A stretch of 64,000 nt of DNA from Chitinophaga niabensis (lineage in GTDB: Bacteria > Bacteroidota > Bacteroidia > Chitinophagales > Chitinophagaceae), in assembly GCA_017849435.1 (NCBI GenBank), contig JAFIGY010000009.1:744001-808000 (forward strand), read 5' to 3'. The number at the start of each line of letters is the position of its first letter. Position 1 is the first letter of the stretch. Below, piece by piece: positions 8,646-17,641 of this stretch. The position numbers were made by a program, and so were the translations under genes. Below the pieces are notes generated by a model. That model was not told the DNA's origin. It saw only the letters and a program-made list of their open reading frames with translations, and ran no database searches.

Positions 8646-8677
8646 CCATTTCTTCACATACAAAACACCGAACCATT

Positions 8678-11077
8678 ATGCCTACCTACCCCGAATATCA
8701 GCAGCAGTTTGCAAGGGACACCATCAACGCTATCAATAATGCGAGTATGCATGCAGAAGAAGGCGAAGTAATGGTGAGCACGGGCACTATTCAGCAACAG
8801 CTGGATGTATTGATCAATGCACTTCCTTATTACGGAGACAGTGCTATTGATAACCTCCATCGCGGTGCGCTGGCTAATTTACTGGAAACAAACCTGCCTA
8901 ATAATTCCATAGTGGCGCATCCATCCGAATTCGGATTCGGGTATTCCGCCAGCTATTCCTATTCCGGATCGTATTCCGGCTATCGTGACGCTTTTTATAA
9001 CGGTGTTGCACAAACAGCCGCCGCTGCGCGTGTTGCCAGCATTGTCAGCCGCGTGAACGGAAACCTGAATAGTAACTGGTGGGGAAATTATGGCGTGACT
9101 ATATTGACTGATGCGGTCCGTCAAACGGTGTCCGTTTCGCTGGATACTTCCAAACTGACCAATGACCTCGCCAATTATAACAACAATTTTTTACCGGCGC
9201 TGACAGCGAGCTACGAGGGAGTGTTCCAGGCTGCTTACGGCCCCACGGCCGATGCATTGAACACCATTCTTTCAGGCGGCGAAGGTAATGTTGCTTACGC
9301 CACGCTGGAAGATGCCATTGCAACGGGACAGTTTACCGCGAATATTAACCAGGCTATTTCCGTGCCCGGCGACAGCGCCAATGCAGCCACCTGGTTCCTT
9401 TTCAACCTGTGGGTCACCTTACAGTCGCTGGGCTGCCCGGATGTGGATGGCGCCATCCGGCGGTTCATACAAACGGGACTGATCGTACCGGGACAGATAG
9501 GCCCCGTTAACTGGCAGAACGGTACTTACCGCAACTGGTATATCCCGCTGTCTGGTGCTGACGTGCTCTCTGTGGCTGCTGGCACGATCCGGGCGAATAT
9601 GCCGGAAAAAGAAACGGTTTTTTACTCTCAAAGCCCTTTCGCGGTTACGATGAACGTTAGTGAATCCATCGGTTATTCCCAGAGCCTCTGTACCTGGGGC
9701 TCACTGAACTGGTACAAACCTTCGGACGGCAGCTGTTTCGGAGGAGATACGGGCATATTGATGGCAGACGGCACTGTGAAGCCGATCCGGAACATCAGCA
9801 TCGGGGATATGGTGCAGTCGGATGGCGGACCACGCAGAGCGGTACTGATTGAAACACCCCGGCGGAATAAACGCCCCTTGTATCAATTGAACGGACTGCA
9901 GGTCTTCGCTACCGCCGCTCACCCCTTCAGAACCGCGCGTGCGAAAGGGCCTGCACGGGTGGCAATAGACAGTTGGGCGCTGATAGACGGCATTCCTACT
10001 ATGACGGCCGCCGGTGTGGCAGCCATGAAAGCTGGCACTATACTCGCAGGGCGCAGTTTACAGGGGACGAAGGAAATAGTGGTGGATAAGATCACGGAGC
10101 ATATTGCAGGTGATGAACATGATGATGACCTGGTGTATGACCTGGTGCTGGAACATTGGGAAAGGGACAATGCGGCCTATTTTGTGGGCGGGCCTGAAAC
10201 TTTCCTTGCGGTAGATGCGGAAACTTCGGATCCCACCTTTGACGTGCCTACCGCCGCGGCTATTGTGCAGGCTATGGAAGTAGTGCTCCCTGCATGCAGG
10301 GAACGGCATATTGACCTCCCGGCGAAACTGCCGCACGCACTGGCTGGTCTGTCGCTGGAAGATCTGCCGGAGGCAGCACGACGGGGAGCTCCTGCTCTGC
10401 TGGCGGACAAACCGAAACGGCTGCGTATTCCGGGCCCTGATTTTTATATGCAAAATGGCGAATGGGATGTACATGCCTCTACCCTTGAATATCATCTCGT
10501 AAGGCAGTTTGGACGGATGCTGCGCCGGGAAACTGCTATGGGATGGTATACTGTTCCAGGCCATCCTTCTGCCGGGGACCATTTTACGATATCCGTGAAC
10601 GATATAGAGCTGATCGGCGAGGCACCTTTGCCTGCCCATACACCGGTTGAAATCCACCTGCAATTGCGGGGGTGGTCCGTCTCCGGGGATCATGAGCAGC
10701 GCATTACGCTTCCGGAGCATGAACAACCTGTATGGCACCTCGTAACAGACCAGGTAGTCGATTTCGGGCGCCTGCCTTCAGCCGGGGAGCCTGCCACGCT
10801 GAGCGGTACCCTTCATACGTCAAATGGAATATGGGGGCAATTTCGTACGGTCGTTCCCGTTCAGCTGACACGGAAGTTGAGCGCAACGCCCTTCATTTAT
10901 AATCCGGCCGGCAGGATCATCGGCAGAATACATCTTGACCTGCGGCGGGTCACACCCGGTGATCTGACACGGGAATCGCATTTGTCGGAACAATGGAAAC
11001 TCCATCATGCCATGTCCATGGCTTCCATTCTGGGGCAGCAGCTGGGATACAGATTGCTGGCGCGGTTGATACAATAA
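8678..11077 (+). CDS. Hint-domain (intein/Hedgehog-type) protein of unknown function
   Basis: A 799-aa protein with no signal peptide. Residues 1-352 form an unrecognised N-domain with a Ser/Tyr/Gly run (SASYSYSGSYSGY). The Hint domain starts at Cys353 (CFGGDTGILMADGTVKPI, then IGDMV) and has the TxxH block-B motif (ATAAHPF). It ends near residue 515 at VYDLVLEHWERDNAAYFVGG. The terminal His-Asn expected for protein splicing is not seen (LAVDAETSD follows), so if active it should act like a Hedgehog Hint domain, making a thioester at Cys353 and releasing or transferring the N-domain. Residues 520-799 are an unrecognised C-terminal region with beta-rich segments. Pairing with the preceding giant protein recalls polymorphic-toxin and self-processing exoproteins. 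Confidence 0.8.
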   Translation: MPTYPEYQQQFARDTINAINNASMHAEEGEVMVSTGTIQQQLDVLINALPYYGDSAIDNLHRGALANLLETNLPNNSIVAHPSEFGFGYSASYSYSGSYSGYRDAFYNGVAQTAAAARVASIVSRVNGNLNSNWWGNYGVTILTDAVRQTVSVSLDTSKLTNDLANYNNNFLPALTASYEGVFQAAYGPTADALNTILSGGEGNVAYATLEDAIATGQFTANINQAISVPGDSANAATWFLFNLWVTLQSLGCPDVDGAIRRFIQTGLIVPGQIGPVNWQNGTYRNWYIPLSGADVLSVAAGTIRANMPEKETVFYSQSPFAVTMNVSESIGYSQSLCTWGSLNWYKPSDGSCFGGDTGILMADGTVKPIRNISIGDMVQSDGGPRRAVLIETPRRNKRPLYQLNGLQVFATAAHPFRTARAKGPARVAIDSWALIDGIPTMTAAGVAAMKAGTILAGRSLQGTKEIVVDKITEHIAGDEHDDDLVYDLVLEHWERDNAAYFVGGPETFLAVDAETSDPTFDVPTAAAIVQAMEVVLPACRERHIDLPAKLPHALAGLSLEDLPEAARRGAPALLADKPKRLRIPGPDFYMQNGEWDVHASTLEYHLVRQFGRMLRRETAMGWYTVPGHPSAGDHFTISVNDIELIGEAPLPAHTPVEIHLQLRGWSVSGDHEQRITLPEHEQPVWHLVTDQVVDFGRLPSAGEPATLSGTLHTSNGIWGQFRTVVPVQLTRKLSATPFIYNPAGRIIGRIHLDLRRVTPGDLTRESHLSEQWKLHHAMSMASILGQQLGYRLLARLIQ

Positions 11078-11113
11078 CGCTTCCGGAAAATCCCTATACT
11101 CCGCCCGGTCCGC

Positions 11114-11146
11114 AAAACGGGATAGCAGAAAAGCTATCCCGTTTTT
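11114..11146 (+). terminator. Intrinsic terminator after the Hint gene
   Basis: AAAACGGGATAGC-AGAAAA-GCTATCCCGTTTT with a following T-run; a 13-bp nearly ideal stem. The remaining gap to 11366 is AT-rich with no gene seen and should contain the promoter of the efflux operon. Confidence 0.85.
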
Positions 11147-11366
11147 AGTTTCCTTCTCTGGCAGGCAGGACATTATCATTTTGTTCTTCAACTCCTAATT
11201 TTCTTCAGAATTGTCTTTTAGTTTTGTTCCATCGGTCTTTCAAAATTCATTTTTCGGAACGCTGTTTTTTGCTGTTATTTGCTTTTAGAGCACTTTAGCC
11301 CGCGGGAACCGCAAGACTGACAGAAAGGGAACAGGCAGACTAATATCCATGTAACATTGTTTACTA

Positions 11367-12611
11367 ATGGCAGTTAAAAAATGGTATACCGGCTTATTCT
11401 TTCTTCTTTGTGCAAACATTTCGTTCGCGCAGCATAAGGCTTCCCTGGATGACTATTTACAACAAGGGTTAACCAACAGCCCCCTGCTGAAAGACTATCA
11501 GAACCAGGTGCAAAGCAGTTATGTTGACAGTGCCAGGGTACGGGCTGTTTACAAACCACAGGTCACAGGTACGAGCCTCAATTCTTATGCACCGGTGATC
11601 CGGGGCTGGGGATACGATCAGGCTATTTCTAATGGTCAGCAGGTAAGCGCGCTGGTGGGTGTTAACAAAGCCATTGTAGGCCCGAAGAATCTCCGGAACC
11701 AGTTCGAGACTATCCACCTGCAAAGGCTCGGTATCGAGAATGCGGCGAAGATATCGGAACAGGACCTGAAACGGTCTATCACCGCTCAATACATTACTAC
11801 CTATGGTGATTGGCAGCAACTGAGCTTTCTAACGGAAACCATTGCCATGCTGCAACGGGAGCAGCTGCTGTTAAAGACGTTGACAGAGCGCAATGTATAC
11901 CGGCAAACAGATTATCTTACTTTCCTCGTAACGCTGCAACAGCAGGAGCTGGCGGTGAAGCAGGCGAATATCCAGTTTCAAAGCAATTATGCTACCCTCA
12001 ACTATCTGTGTGGTATCACCGATACCGGAACCGTCGCCTTACAGGAACCGCCGGTGACCCTGGCCACGTTGCCTTCGGAAGAACATTCCGTTTTCTTTCA
12101 ACAATATATGCTGGACAGTCTCAAGCTGGTAAATCAGCGCGCCACGCTTGATTTCAGTTATAAACCCAGGCTCAACGTGATTGCCGATGCAGGATATAAT
12201 TCCTCTCTGGCAGATCTCCCTTATAAGAATTTTGGCACCAGCATCGGATTGGGCCTCGTTGTTCCCATCTACGACGGTAAACAGCGGAAACTGCTGCGCA
12301 ATAAGATTGCCATTGCGGAGGATACGAGAGCGCACTACAGGTCATTTTTTTTAAAGCAGTTCAATCAACAGATCGCGCAGCTGATACAGCAGCTGAAAGC
12401 CACGCAGGAGCTGATATCAGATATTAATACACAGATCCGGTATTCGGATGGACTGATACAGGCGAACCGAAAGCTGCTGGTTACAGGAGATGCGCGTATT
12501 GCCGATTGGGTAATCGCCATCAACAATTATCTGTCGGCCAGGAACCTGCTCACGCAGAACACGGTGGCGCGCTGGCAGATCATTAATCAGATCAATTACT
12601 GGAACAGATAA
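11367..12611 (+). CDS. TolC-family outer-membrane efflux protein
   Basis: A 414-aa protein with a signal peptide (WYTGLFFLLCANISFAQ) and the usual TolC helical pattern: DDYLQQGLTNSPLLKDYQNQV at the start, then long amphipathic helices rich in Gln/Leu and a second repeat with YKPRLNVIADAGYNS and GLVVPIYDGKQRK. It forms the outer-membrane channel of a tripartite pump. It begins a four-gene run (TolC, adaptor, RND, YncE) with gaps of 10, 7 and 13 nt, so it is clearly an operon. It is somewhat shorter than typical TolC proteins, as many Bacteroidota members are. Confidence 0.9.
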   Translation: MAVKKWYTGLFFLLCANISFAQHKASLDDYLQQGLTNSPLLKDYQNQVQSSYVDSARVRAVYKPQVTGTSLNSYAPVIRGWGYDQAISNGQQVSALVGVNKAIVGPKNLRNQFETIHLQRLGIENAAKISEQDLKRSITAQYITTYGDWQQLSFLTETIAMLQREQLLLKTLTERNVYRQTDYLTFLVTLQQQELAVKQANIQFQSNYATLNYLCGITDTGTVALQEPPVTLATLPSEEHSVFFQQYMLDSLKLVNQRATLDFSYKPRLNVIADAGYNSSLADLPYKNFGTSIGLGLVVPIYDGKQRKLLRNKIAIAEDTRAHYRSFFLKQFNQQIAQLIQQLKATQELISDINTQIRYSDGLIQANRKLLVTGDARIADWVIAINNYLSARNLLTQNTVARWQIINQINYWNR

Positions 12612-12621
12612 CCGACAGGGT

Positions 12622-13557
12622 ATGGTAAGAAAAATATGCATTTACTGTATGATAGCCGGCGCTTACATCGCAACGGCACAGGCCTGCAAGAATGCTACCC
12701 CCGCCGCTGCGGATGATGCCGGTGCAGGCGATGTGCAGACGCCTGTTACCGTTACAGGTATTAGTCGGGATACAATGATGGCCTACACGGAACTGAACGC
12801 TACCTCGGCTTTTCTGCTCAAAAGCGTTGTGAAGTCTAACGCCAACGGGTATCTGAGAACACTGGATATTCATTTGGGTCAGAGCGTCAGCAAGGGACAG
12901 ACGCTTTTCACTATCCGGACGAAAGAGGCGGAGAGCCTTGGCGGCACCATTAATTCACTGGATTCCACATTCCGCTTTTCCGGCACCAACAGCATCCACG
13001 CCAGTGAGAACGGATTTATCACGCAGCTGGATCATCAGCCCGGAGATTATGTGCAGGATGGCGAACCGCTGGCTACTATCAGCAACCGGAACAGTTTTGT
13101 TTTCCTGCTCAACATGCCCTACGAGCTGCGGCAGCAGGTCATGGACCGGAAGCAGGTAGAGGTGTTGATGCCGGATGGCGAAAAACTACAGGGCAGTATC
13201 AGTTCCGTAATGCCTTCGGTGGATGCGGCGGCGCAGACCCAGGGCGTTGTGATCAAAGTGAATGCCGGTCACGCCATTCCGGAGAACCTGGTAGCCAAAG
13301 TACGTATCCTGAAGGCCGCGAAAACCAATGCTGTATCCCTGCCCCGGTCTGCCGTTCTGACGGATGAAACGCAAAGCAATTTCTGGATCATGAAGATGAT
13401 AGACAGCGTCACTGCCGTGAAAGTGCCGGTACAAAAAGGACTGGAAGCGAACGGACGGGTGGAGATCGTTTCACCGGTCTTATCGGATAAAGACAGGATA
13501 TTGATCACGGGAAATTACGGACTGGCGGATACAGCAAAAGTAAAGGTCATGAATTAA
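12622..13557 (+). CDS. RND pump periplasmic adaptor (membrane-fusion) protein
   Basis: A 311-aa HlyD/AcrA-like protein. A short N-terminal hydrophobic segment ends in TAQAC, so it may be a lipoprotein with Cys22. The lipoyl-type halves are seen as GYLRTLDIHLGQSVSKGQTLF and GFITQLDHQPGDYVQDGEPLATI, with an unusually short connecting hairpin (SLGGTINSLDSTFRF), followed by beta-barrel and membrane-proximal parts (ENLVAKVRILKAAK, GLEANGRVEIVSPVL). It joins the inner-membrane RND transporter to the TolC channel encoded on either side. Confidence 0.88.
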   Translation: MVRKICIYCMIAGAYIATAQACKNATPAAADDAGAGDVQTPVTVTGISRDTMMAYTELNATSAFLLKSVVKSNANGYLRTLDIHLGQSVSKGQTLFTIRTKEAESLGGTINSLDSTFRFSGTNSIHASENGFITQLDHQPGDYVQDGEPLATISNRNSFVFLLNMPYELRQQVMDRKQVEVLMPDGEKLQGSISSVMPSVDAAAQTQGVVIKVNAGHAIPENLVAKVRILKAAKTNAVSLPRSAVLTDETQSNFWIMKMIDSVTAVKVPVQKGLEANGRVEIVSPVLSDKDRILITGNYGLADTAKVKVMN

Positions 13558-13564
13558 GCCGCAC

Positions 13565-16500
13565 ATGAAATCATTCTTCGTTACATATAAGAACCCGCTT
13601 ACGGTATTGATCGTTATGATTATCGCCGGAGGTATGTTTGCGTACAGCAGGATGCAGACGGCGCTGTTCCCCGAGATCACTTTCCCAAAGATTAAAGTGA
13701 TCGCCGATGCGGGGCTGCAACCGGTGGACAAGATGATGGTGACCGTTACCAAACCCCTGGAGGATGCCATCAAACAGGTGCCTGACCTGCAGACGATACG
13801 CAGTACCACCAGTCGCGGCAGCTGTGAAATATCCGCATTCATGAACTGGAATGCGAACATCGACCTGAGCCTCCAGCGCATTCAGTCAAAGATCAGTGAG
13901 ATCGGTAACCAGTTACCACCGGGTGTACAGCTCACGGTGGAGAAGATGAATCCATCGATCCTTCCGGTGATGGGCTATACCATCGAGAGCAATACCATGA
14001 CGGCCATCGAAATGAAGCAGCTGGCTTTGTATACGATCAAGCCTTTCCTGTCGCAGGTGAGCGGTGTGAGCGAGGTGCGCGTGATCGGCGGTAAAACAAA
14101 GGAATACTGGCTGCAGCTGGATCTGCGTAAGATGAGCTCGTACGGTATTACGCCCGATGCCGTGAATAATGCACTGGCGCAAACCAATTTCATCCGCTCT
14201 AATGGCTATCTGTCCGATTACCGCTTTCTATACCTTACTACTACAGACGCCACTGTGCATACTTTGGATGACCTGCAGCATATCGTGATCCGGAATGATG
14301 GCAAGCGGATCGTAACAGTACAGGATATTGCCACCGTGGAAGTAAAGGAGGCGGTGGAATATATCCGGATCAACGCGAATGGCAAAGACGGCATCCTGAT
14401 CGCCGTTATTAAACAGCCCAATGCCAACCTGGTGAGCCTTTCCGCCGAGATGGAGCAGAAAGTGGCGGCATTGCGGAAAACGTTGCCGAAGGGCGTCAGC
14501 ATCAAACCTTACTATATCCAGGCGGACTTCGTGAACGATTCTATCCGCAGTGTGTCCGACAGTTTGTGGATAGGTCTTGCGCTGGCGATCGTAGTCGCCA
14601 TCATTTTCCTCCGTTCCCTGAAAGCAAGCGCCACCATCCTCATCACCATTCCGGTAACGCTCCTGCTCACCCTGATCGTACTCTATGCGATGGGGTATAC
14701 TTTCAACATTATGACGCTCGGTGCTCTGGCCGCAGCCATCGGCCTGATCATCGACGATGCCATTGTGGTGGTGGAGCAGATACACCGAACGCATGAGGAA
14801 CACCCGGATGAGCCTACCGTTACATTGTTGCAGAAAGCCATCCATTACCTGCTGCCCGCCATGATCGGCTCATCTGTCAGCACTATTGTGATCTTCGTGC
14901 CGTTCGTATTGATGAGTGGCGTAGCCGGGGCTTATTTTAAAGTAATGACCGATACGATGATCATTACGCTGGTTTGTTCCTTTTTTGTAACCTGGATCGC
15001 GTTGCCGGTGATCTACCTGGTGCTGACGAAAGACAAACAGGGCAATACTTTCAAACATGCGGCTTCCCATGAGGTCAAAAGGAGGCGCTGGGTTTCTTTC
15101 TTCATCCTGCACCCCTGGATCAGTCTGCTCTTCGCGGCGTTGCTGGTGGCGTTGATCATCTTAATACTCCCCCGGTTACAAACCGGGTTCCTGCCGGAAA
15201 TGGATGAAGGCAGCATTGTGCTGGATTACACTTCACCACCCGGTACCTCGCTGGAAGAAACAGACCGGATGTTGCGGGAGGTGGAGAAGATCATTCAGGC
15301 CACACCGGAGGTTTCCGCCTATTCGAGAAGGACGGGTACCCAAATGGGGTTCTTCATTACAGAGCCGAATACCGGCGACTATCTGATACAATTGAAAAAG
15401 CAGCGGAACAAAAGCACGGAAGAAGTGATCGCTGACATACGCCACCAGGTGGAAGCTTCACAGCCTTCCCTGCGTGTGGATTTCGGGCAGGTGATCGGGG
15501 ATATGCTGGGAGACCTGATGACCTCGGTGCAGCCGGTGGAGGTGAAGATCTTTGGGGGAAGTCCGCAGCAACTGCGCGACCTGTCCCGGAAAGTGGCCGA
15601 TGTGGTGAGAGGAGTGAAAGGCGCAGCGGATGTATTTGACGGGATCGTGATAGCGGGGCCTTCCGTGAACATAACACCGAACTATACCAGGCTGGCACAA
15701 TTCGGTATTACGCCCGCCAGCCTGCAGGCACAGTTACAGAATTCATTGCAGGGAAGTATTGTGGGGAATATGATCGAACGCCAGCAGTTCACGACCAATA
15801 TCAGGATGATCTACCCAAACAACCGGAAGATGAGTGTAACAGAGATCAACAACCTGCCCATATTCCTGCCGGATGGAAGACTGATCCCTATTTCATCGCT
15901 GGCTGCAGTAGCGGTGAATGCCGGCGATGCAGAGATCCGGAGGGAGAACCTTCAATCTATGGGGGTGGTAACGGCCCGGCTGGATAACCGGGACCTGGGA
16001 ACGGTGATCCGGGAAATACAGCAGCAGGTGGCCGGCAGGGTCGCATTGCCTTCGGGATATCATGTTGAATATGGAGGAGCGTATGCGGACCAGCAACAGT
16101 CGTTTAAAGAATTGCTGACGATCCTGATCGCTGTGAGTCTGCTGGTATTTGGTGTGATCCTTTTCCTGTTCAGGGAATTTAAAGTGGCATTGCTCATCCT
16201 GATGATTGCTGTACTGGGGATATCAGGGAGCTATCTCGCGCTGTATCTCACCAATACGCCGCTGAATGTAGGCAGCTATATCGGCCTGATCATGATCGTA
16301 GGCATTATTGGAGAGAACGCCATTTTTACCTTCCTGCAATTCCGGGAAATGCTGCATACGAAGAATGTGGACGATGCGATCATTTATGCTATTTCAACGC
16401 GGTTAAGGCCCAAACTGATGACTGCCATCGGCGCCATCATCGCCTTGCTGCCTTTGGCTTTGGGGATCGGCGCAGGAGCACAGTTGCATCAGCCTCTGGC

Positions 16501-16612
16501 GATTGCCGTTATCGGCGGCTTTTTGATCGCGCTGCCGTTGTTGCTGATCGTGCTGCCTTCGATGTTAAGATTACTATATCATTCCAGTCATAAAGCACAA
16601 ACAAATCATTAA
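13565..16612 (+). CDS. RND family efflux transporter, inner-membrane subunit
   Basis: A 1,015-aa protein with the twofold RND layout: TM1 (PLTVLIVMIIAGGMFAY), a large periplasmic loop, TM2-6, a second loop and TM8-12. TM4 contains the paired aspartates of the proton relay in GLIIDDAIVVVEQ (about residues 394-406). The N-terminal LFPEITFPKIKV and the SRGSCEISAFMNW segment are typical of the AcrB/CzcA superfamily. I do not see the heavy-metal signature clearly, so the substrate (drug, lipid or metal) is open. With the TolC and adaptor genes it makes a complete proton-driven export system. Confidence 0.93.
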   Translation: MKSFFVTYKNPLTVLIVMIIAGGMFAYSRMQTALFPEITFPKIKVIADAGLQPVDKMMVTVTKPLEDAIKQVPDLQTIRSTTSRGSCEISAFMNWNANIDLSLQRIQSKISEIGNQLPPGVQLTVEKMNPSILPVMGYTIESNTMTAIEMKQLALYTIKPFLSQVSGVSEVRVIGGKTKEYWLQLDLRKMSSYGITPDAVNNALAQTNFIRSNGYLSDYRFLYLTTTDATVHTLDDLQHIVIRNDGKRIVTVQDIATVEVKEAVEYIRINANGKDGILIAVIKQPNANLVSLSAEMEQKVAALRKTLPKGVSIKPYYIQADFVNDSIRSVSDSLWIGLALAIVVAIIFLRSLKASATILITIPVTLLLTLIVLYAMGYTFNIMTLGALAAAIGLIIDDAIVVVEQIHRTHEEHPDEPTVTLLQKAIHYLLPAMIGSSVSTIVIFVPFVLMSGVAGAYFKVMTDTMIITLVCSFFVTWIALPVIYLVLTKDKQGNTFKHAASHEVKRRRWVSFFILHPWISLLFAALLVALIILILPRLQTGFLPEMDEGSIVLDYTSPPGTSLEETDRMLREVEKIIQATPEVSAYSRRTGTQMGFFITEPNTGDYLIQLKKQRNKSTEEVIADIRHQVEASQPSLRVDFGQVIGDMLGDLMTSVQPVEVKIFGGSPQQLRDLSRKVADVVRGVKGAADVFDGIVIAGPSVNITPNYTRLAQFGITPASLQAQLQNSLQGSIVGNMIERQQFTTNIRMIYPNNRKMSVTEINNLPIFLPDGRLIPISSLAAVAVNAGDAEIRRENLQSMGVVTARLDNRDLGTVIREIQQQVAGRVALPSGYHVEYGGAYADQQQSFKELLTILIAVSLLVFGVILFLFREFKVALLILMIAVLGISGSYLALYLTNTPLNVGSYIGLIMIVGIIGENAIFTFLQFREMLHTKNVDDAIIYAISTRLRPKLMTAIGAIIALLPLALGIGAGAQLHQPLAIAVIGGFLIALPLLLIVLPSMLRLLYHSSHKAQTNH

Positions 16613-16625
16613 ATCCAACATCAAA

Positions 16626-17627
16626 ATGAAACATCTGCTTTTCACCTGCAGCGCACTGACCATTGGTCTCATGACAGCAACAGGTGTGCATGCCCAGCAA
16701 CATCAGTATCATGTTGCAAAAACTTTTCACATCGCCAGTACAGGGGGCTGGGATTACCTCGCCATCGGCCCCGCCAACAAACTCTACGTATCCCACGGCA
16801 CGCAGGTCAATGTTCTGGATAAGCGTTCGGGTGATTCCATCGGCGTGATCCCCAATACCACCGGCGTACATGGTATCGCCTTTATCCCTTCCATGAACAG
16901 GGGCTACACCAGCAATGGTAAACTGAACAACGTGACCGTATTTGACCTCAAAACCCAGGCGGCGATCACGCAGATACCCACCAGCGAGAACCCGGATGCC
17001 ATTATGTACGAGGAGTATTCCAAAAAAATCGTTACCTGTAACGGGCGCGGCAGGAATCTCTCTGTGATCGATCCTGCAACCAACAAGGTGACTATGACCA
17101 TCGACGTGGGAGGAAAGCCGGAGACGGCAGTGAGCGACAATGCAGGAAAGGTGTACGTGAATATTGAAGACAAGAACGAGATAGCCGTTGTGGATATAGC
17201 AGCAGGAAAGGTGCTTCACCGCTGGCCGCTTTCCGCCGAAGGCCCTACAGGTCTGGCGATGGACGTTGCAAAGAAAAGACTGTTTGCCGGTTGCGAAAAA
17301 CAGCTGGTGGTGCTCAATGCAGAAAACGGGAAAGAGGTCGCCAAACTGCCGATCGGTGCGGATTGCGACGGGGTAGCATTCGATAACAAAACGAAAACGA
17401 TCTTTACCGCGAATGGGGAAGGAACGATCAGCGTTATCAAAGAAAAGAATGCAGATGCGTATAATGTGGTGCAAACGCTGAACACGAAGAAAGGCGCGCG
17501 CACCATTACGATCGATGATGAAACATCGCTGGTATATCTGCCTGTGGCGGAATTTAAAACAGGGCCATTCGAGGGCAAGCGTCCGCCGATGGTGCCCGGC
17601 ACTTTCCAGGTATTGGTAGTGCAGTGA
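16626..17627 (+). CDS. YncE-like beta-propeller protein, exported
   Basis: A 333-aa protein with a signal peptide (LTIGLMTATGVHAQ). Repeats of the seven-bladed YncE/YVTN type are visible: KLYVSHGTQVNVLDKRSGD, KLNNVTVFDLKTQ, RNLSVIDPATNKVTMTIDVGGKPE, KVYVNIEDKNEIAVVDIAAGKV and later KTIFTANGEGTISVIKE. Such proteins are periplasmic or surface scaffolds; no catalytic site is seen. Its place 13 nt after the RND gene suggests a role with that pump, for example ligand binding or assembly, but this is inference. Confidence 0.85.
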   Translation: MKHLLFTCSALTIGLMTATGVHAQQHQYHVAKTFHIASTGGWDYLAIGPANKLYVSHGTQVNVLDKRSGDSIGVIPNTTGVHGIAFIPSMNRGYTSNGKLNNVTVFDLKTQAAITQIPTSENPDAIMYEEYSKKIVTCNGRGRNLSVIDPATNKVTMTIDVGGKPETAVSDNAGKVYVNIEDKNEIAVVDIAAGKVLHRWPLSAEGPTGLAMDVAKKRLFAGCEKQLVVLNAENGKEVAKLPIGADCDGVAFDNKTKTIFTANGEGTISVIKEKNADAYNVVQTLNTKKGARTITIDDETSLVYLPVAEFKTGPFEGKRPPMVPGTFQVLVVQ

Positions 17628-17641
17628 TCATTTTCACAATC

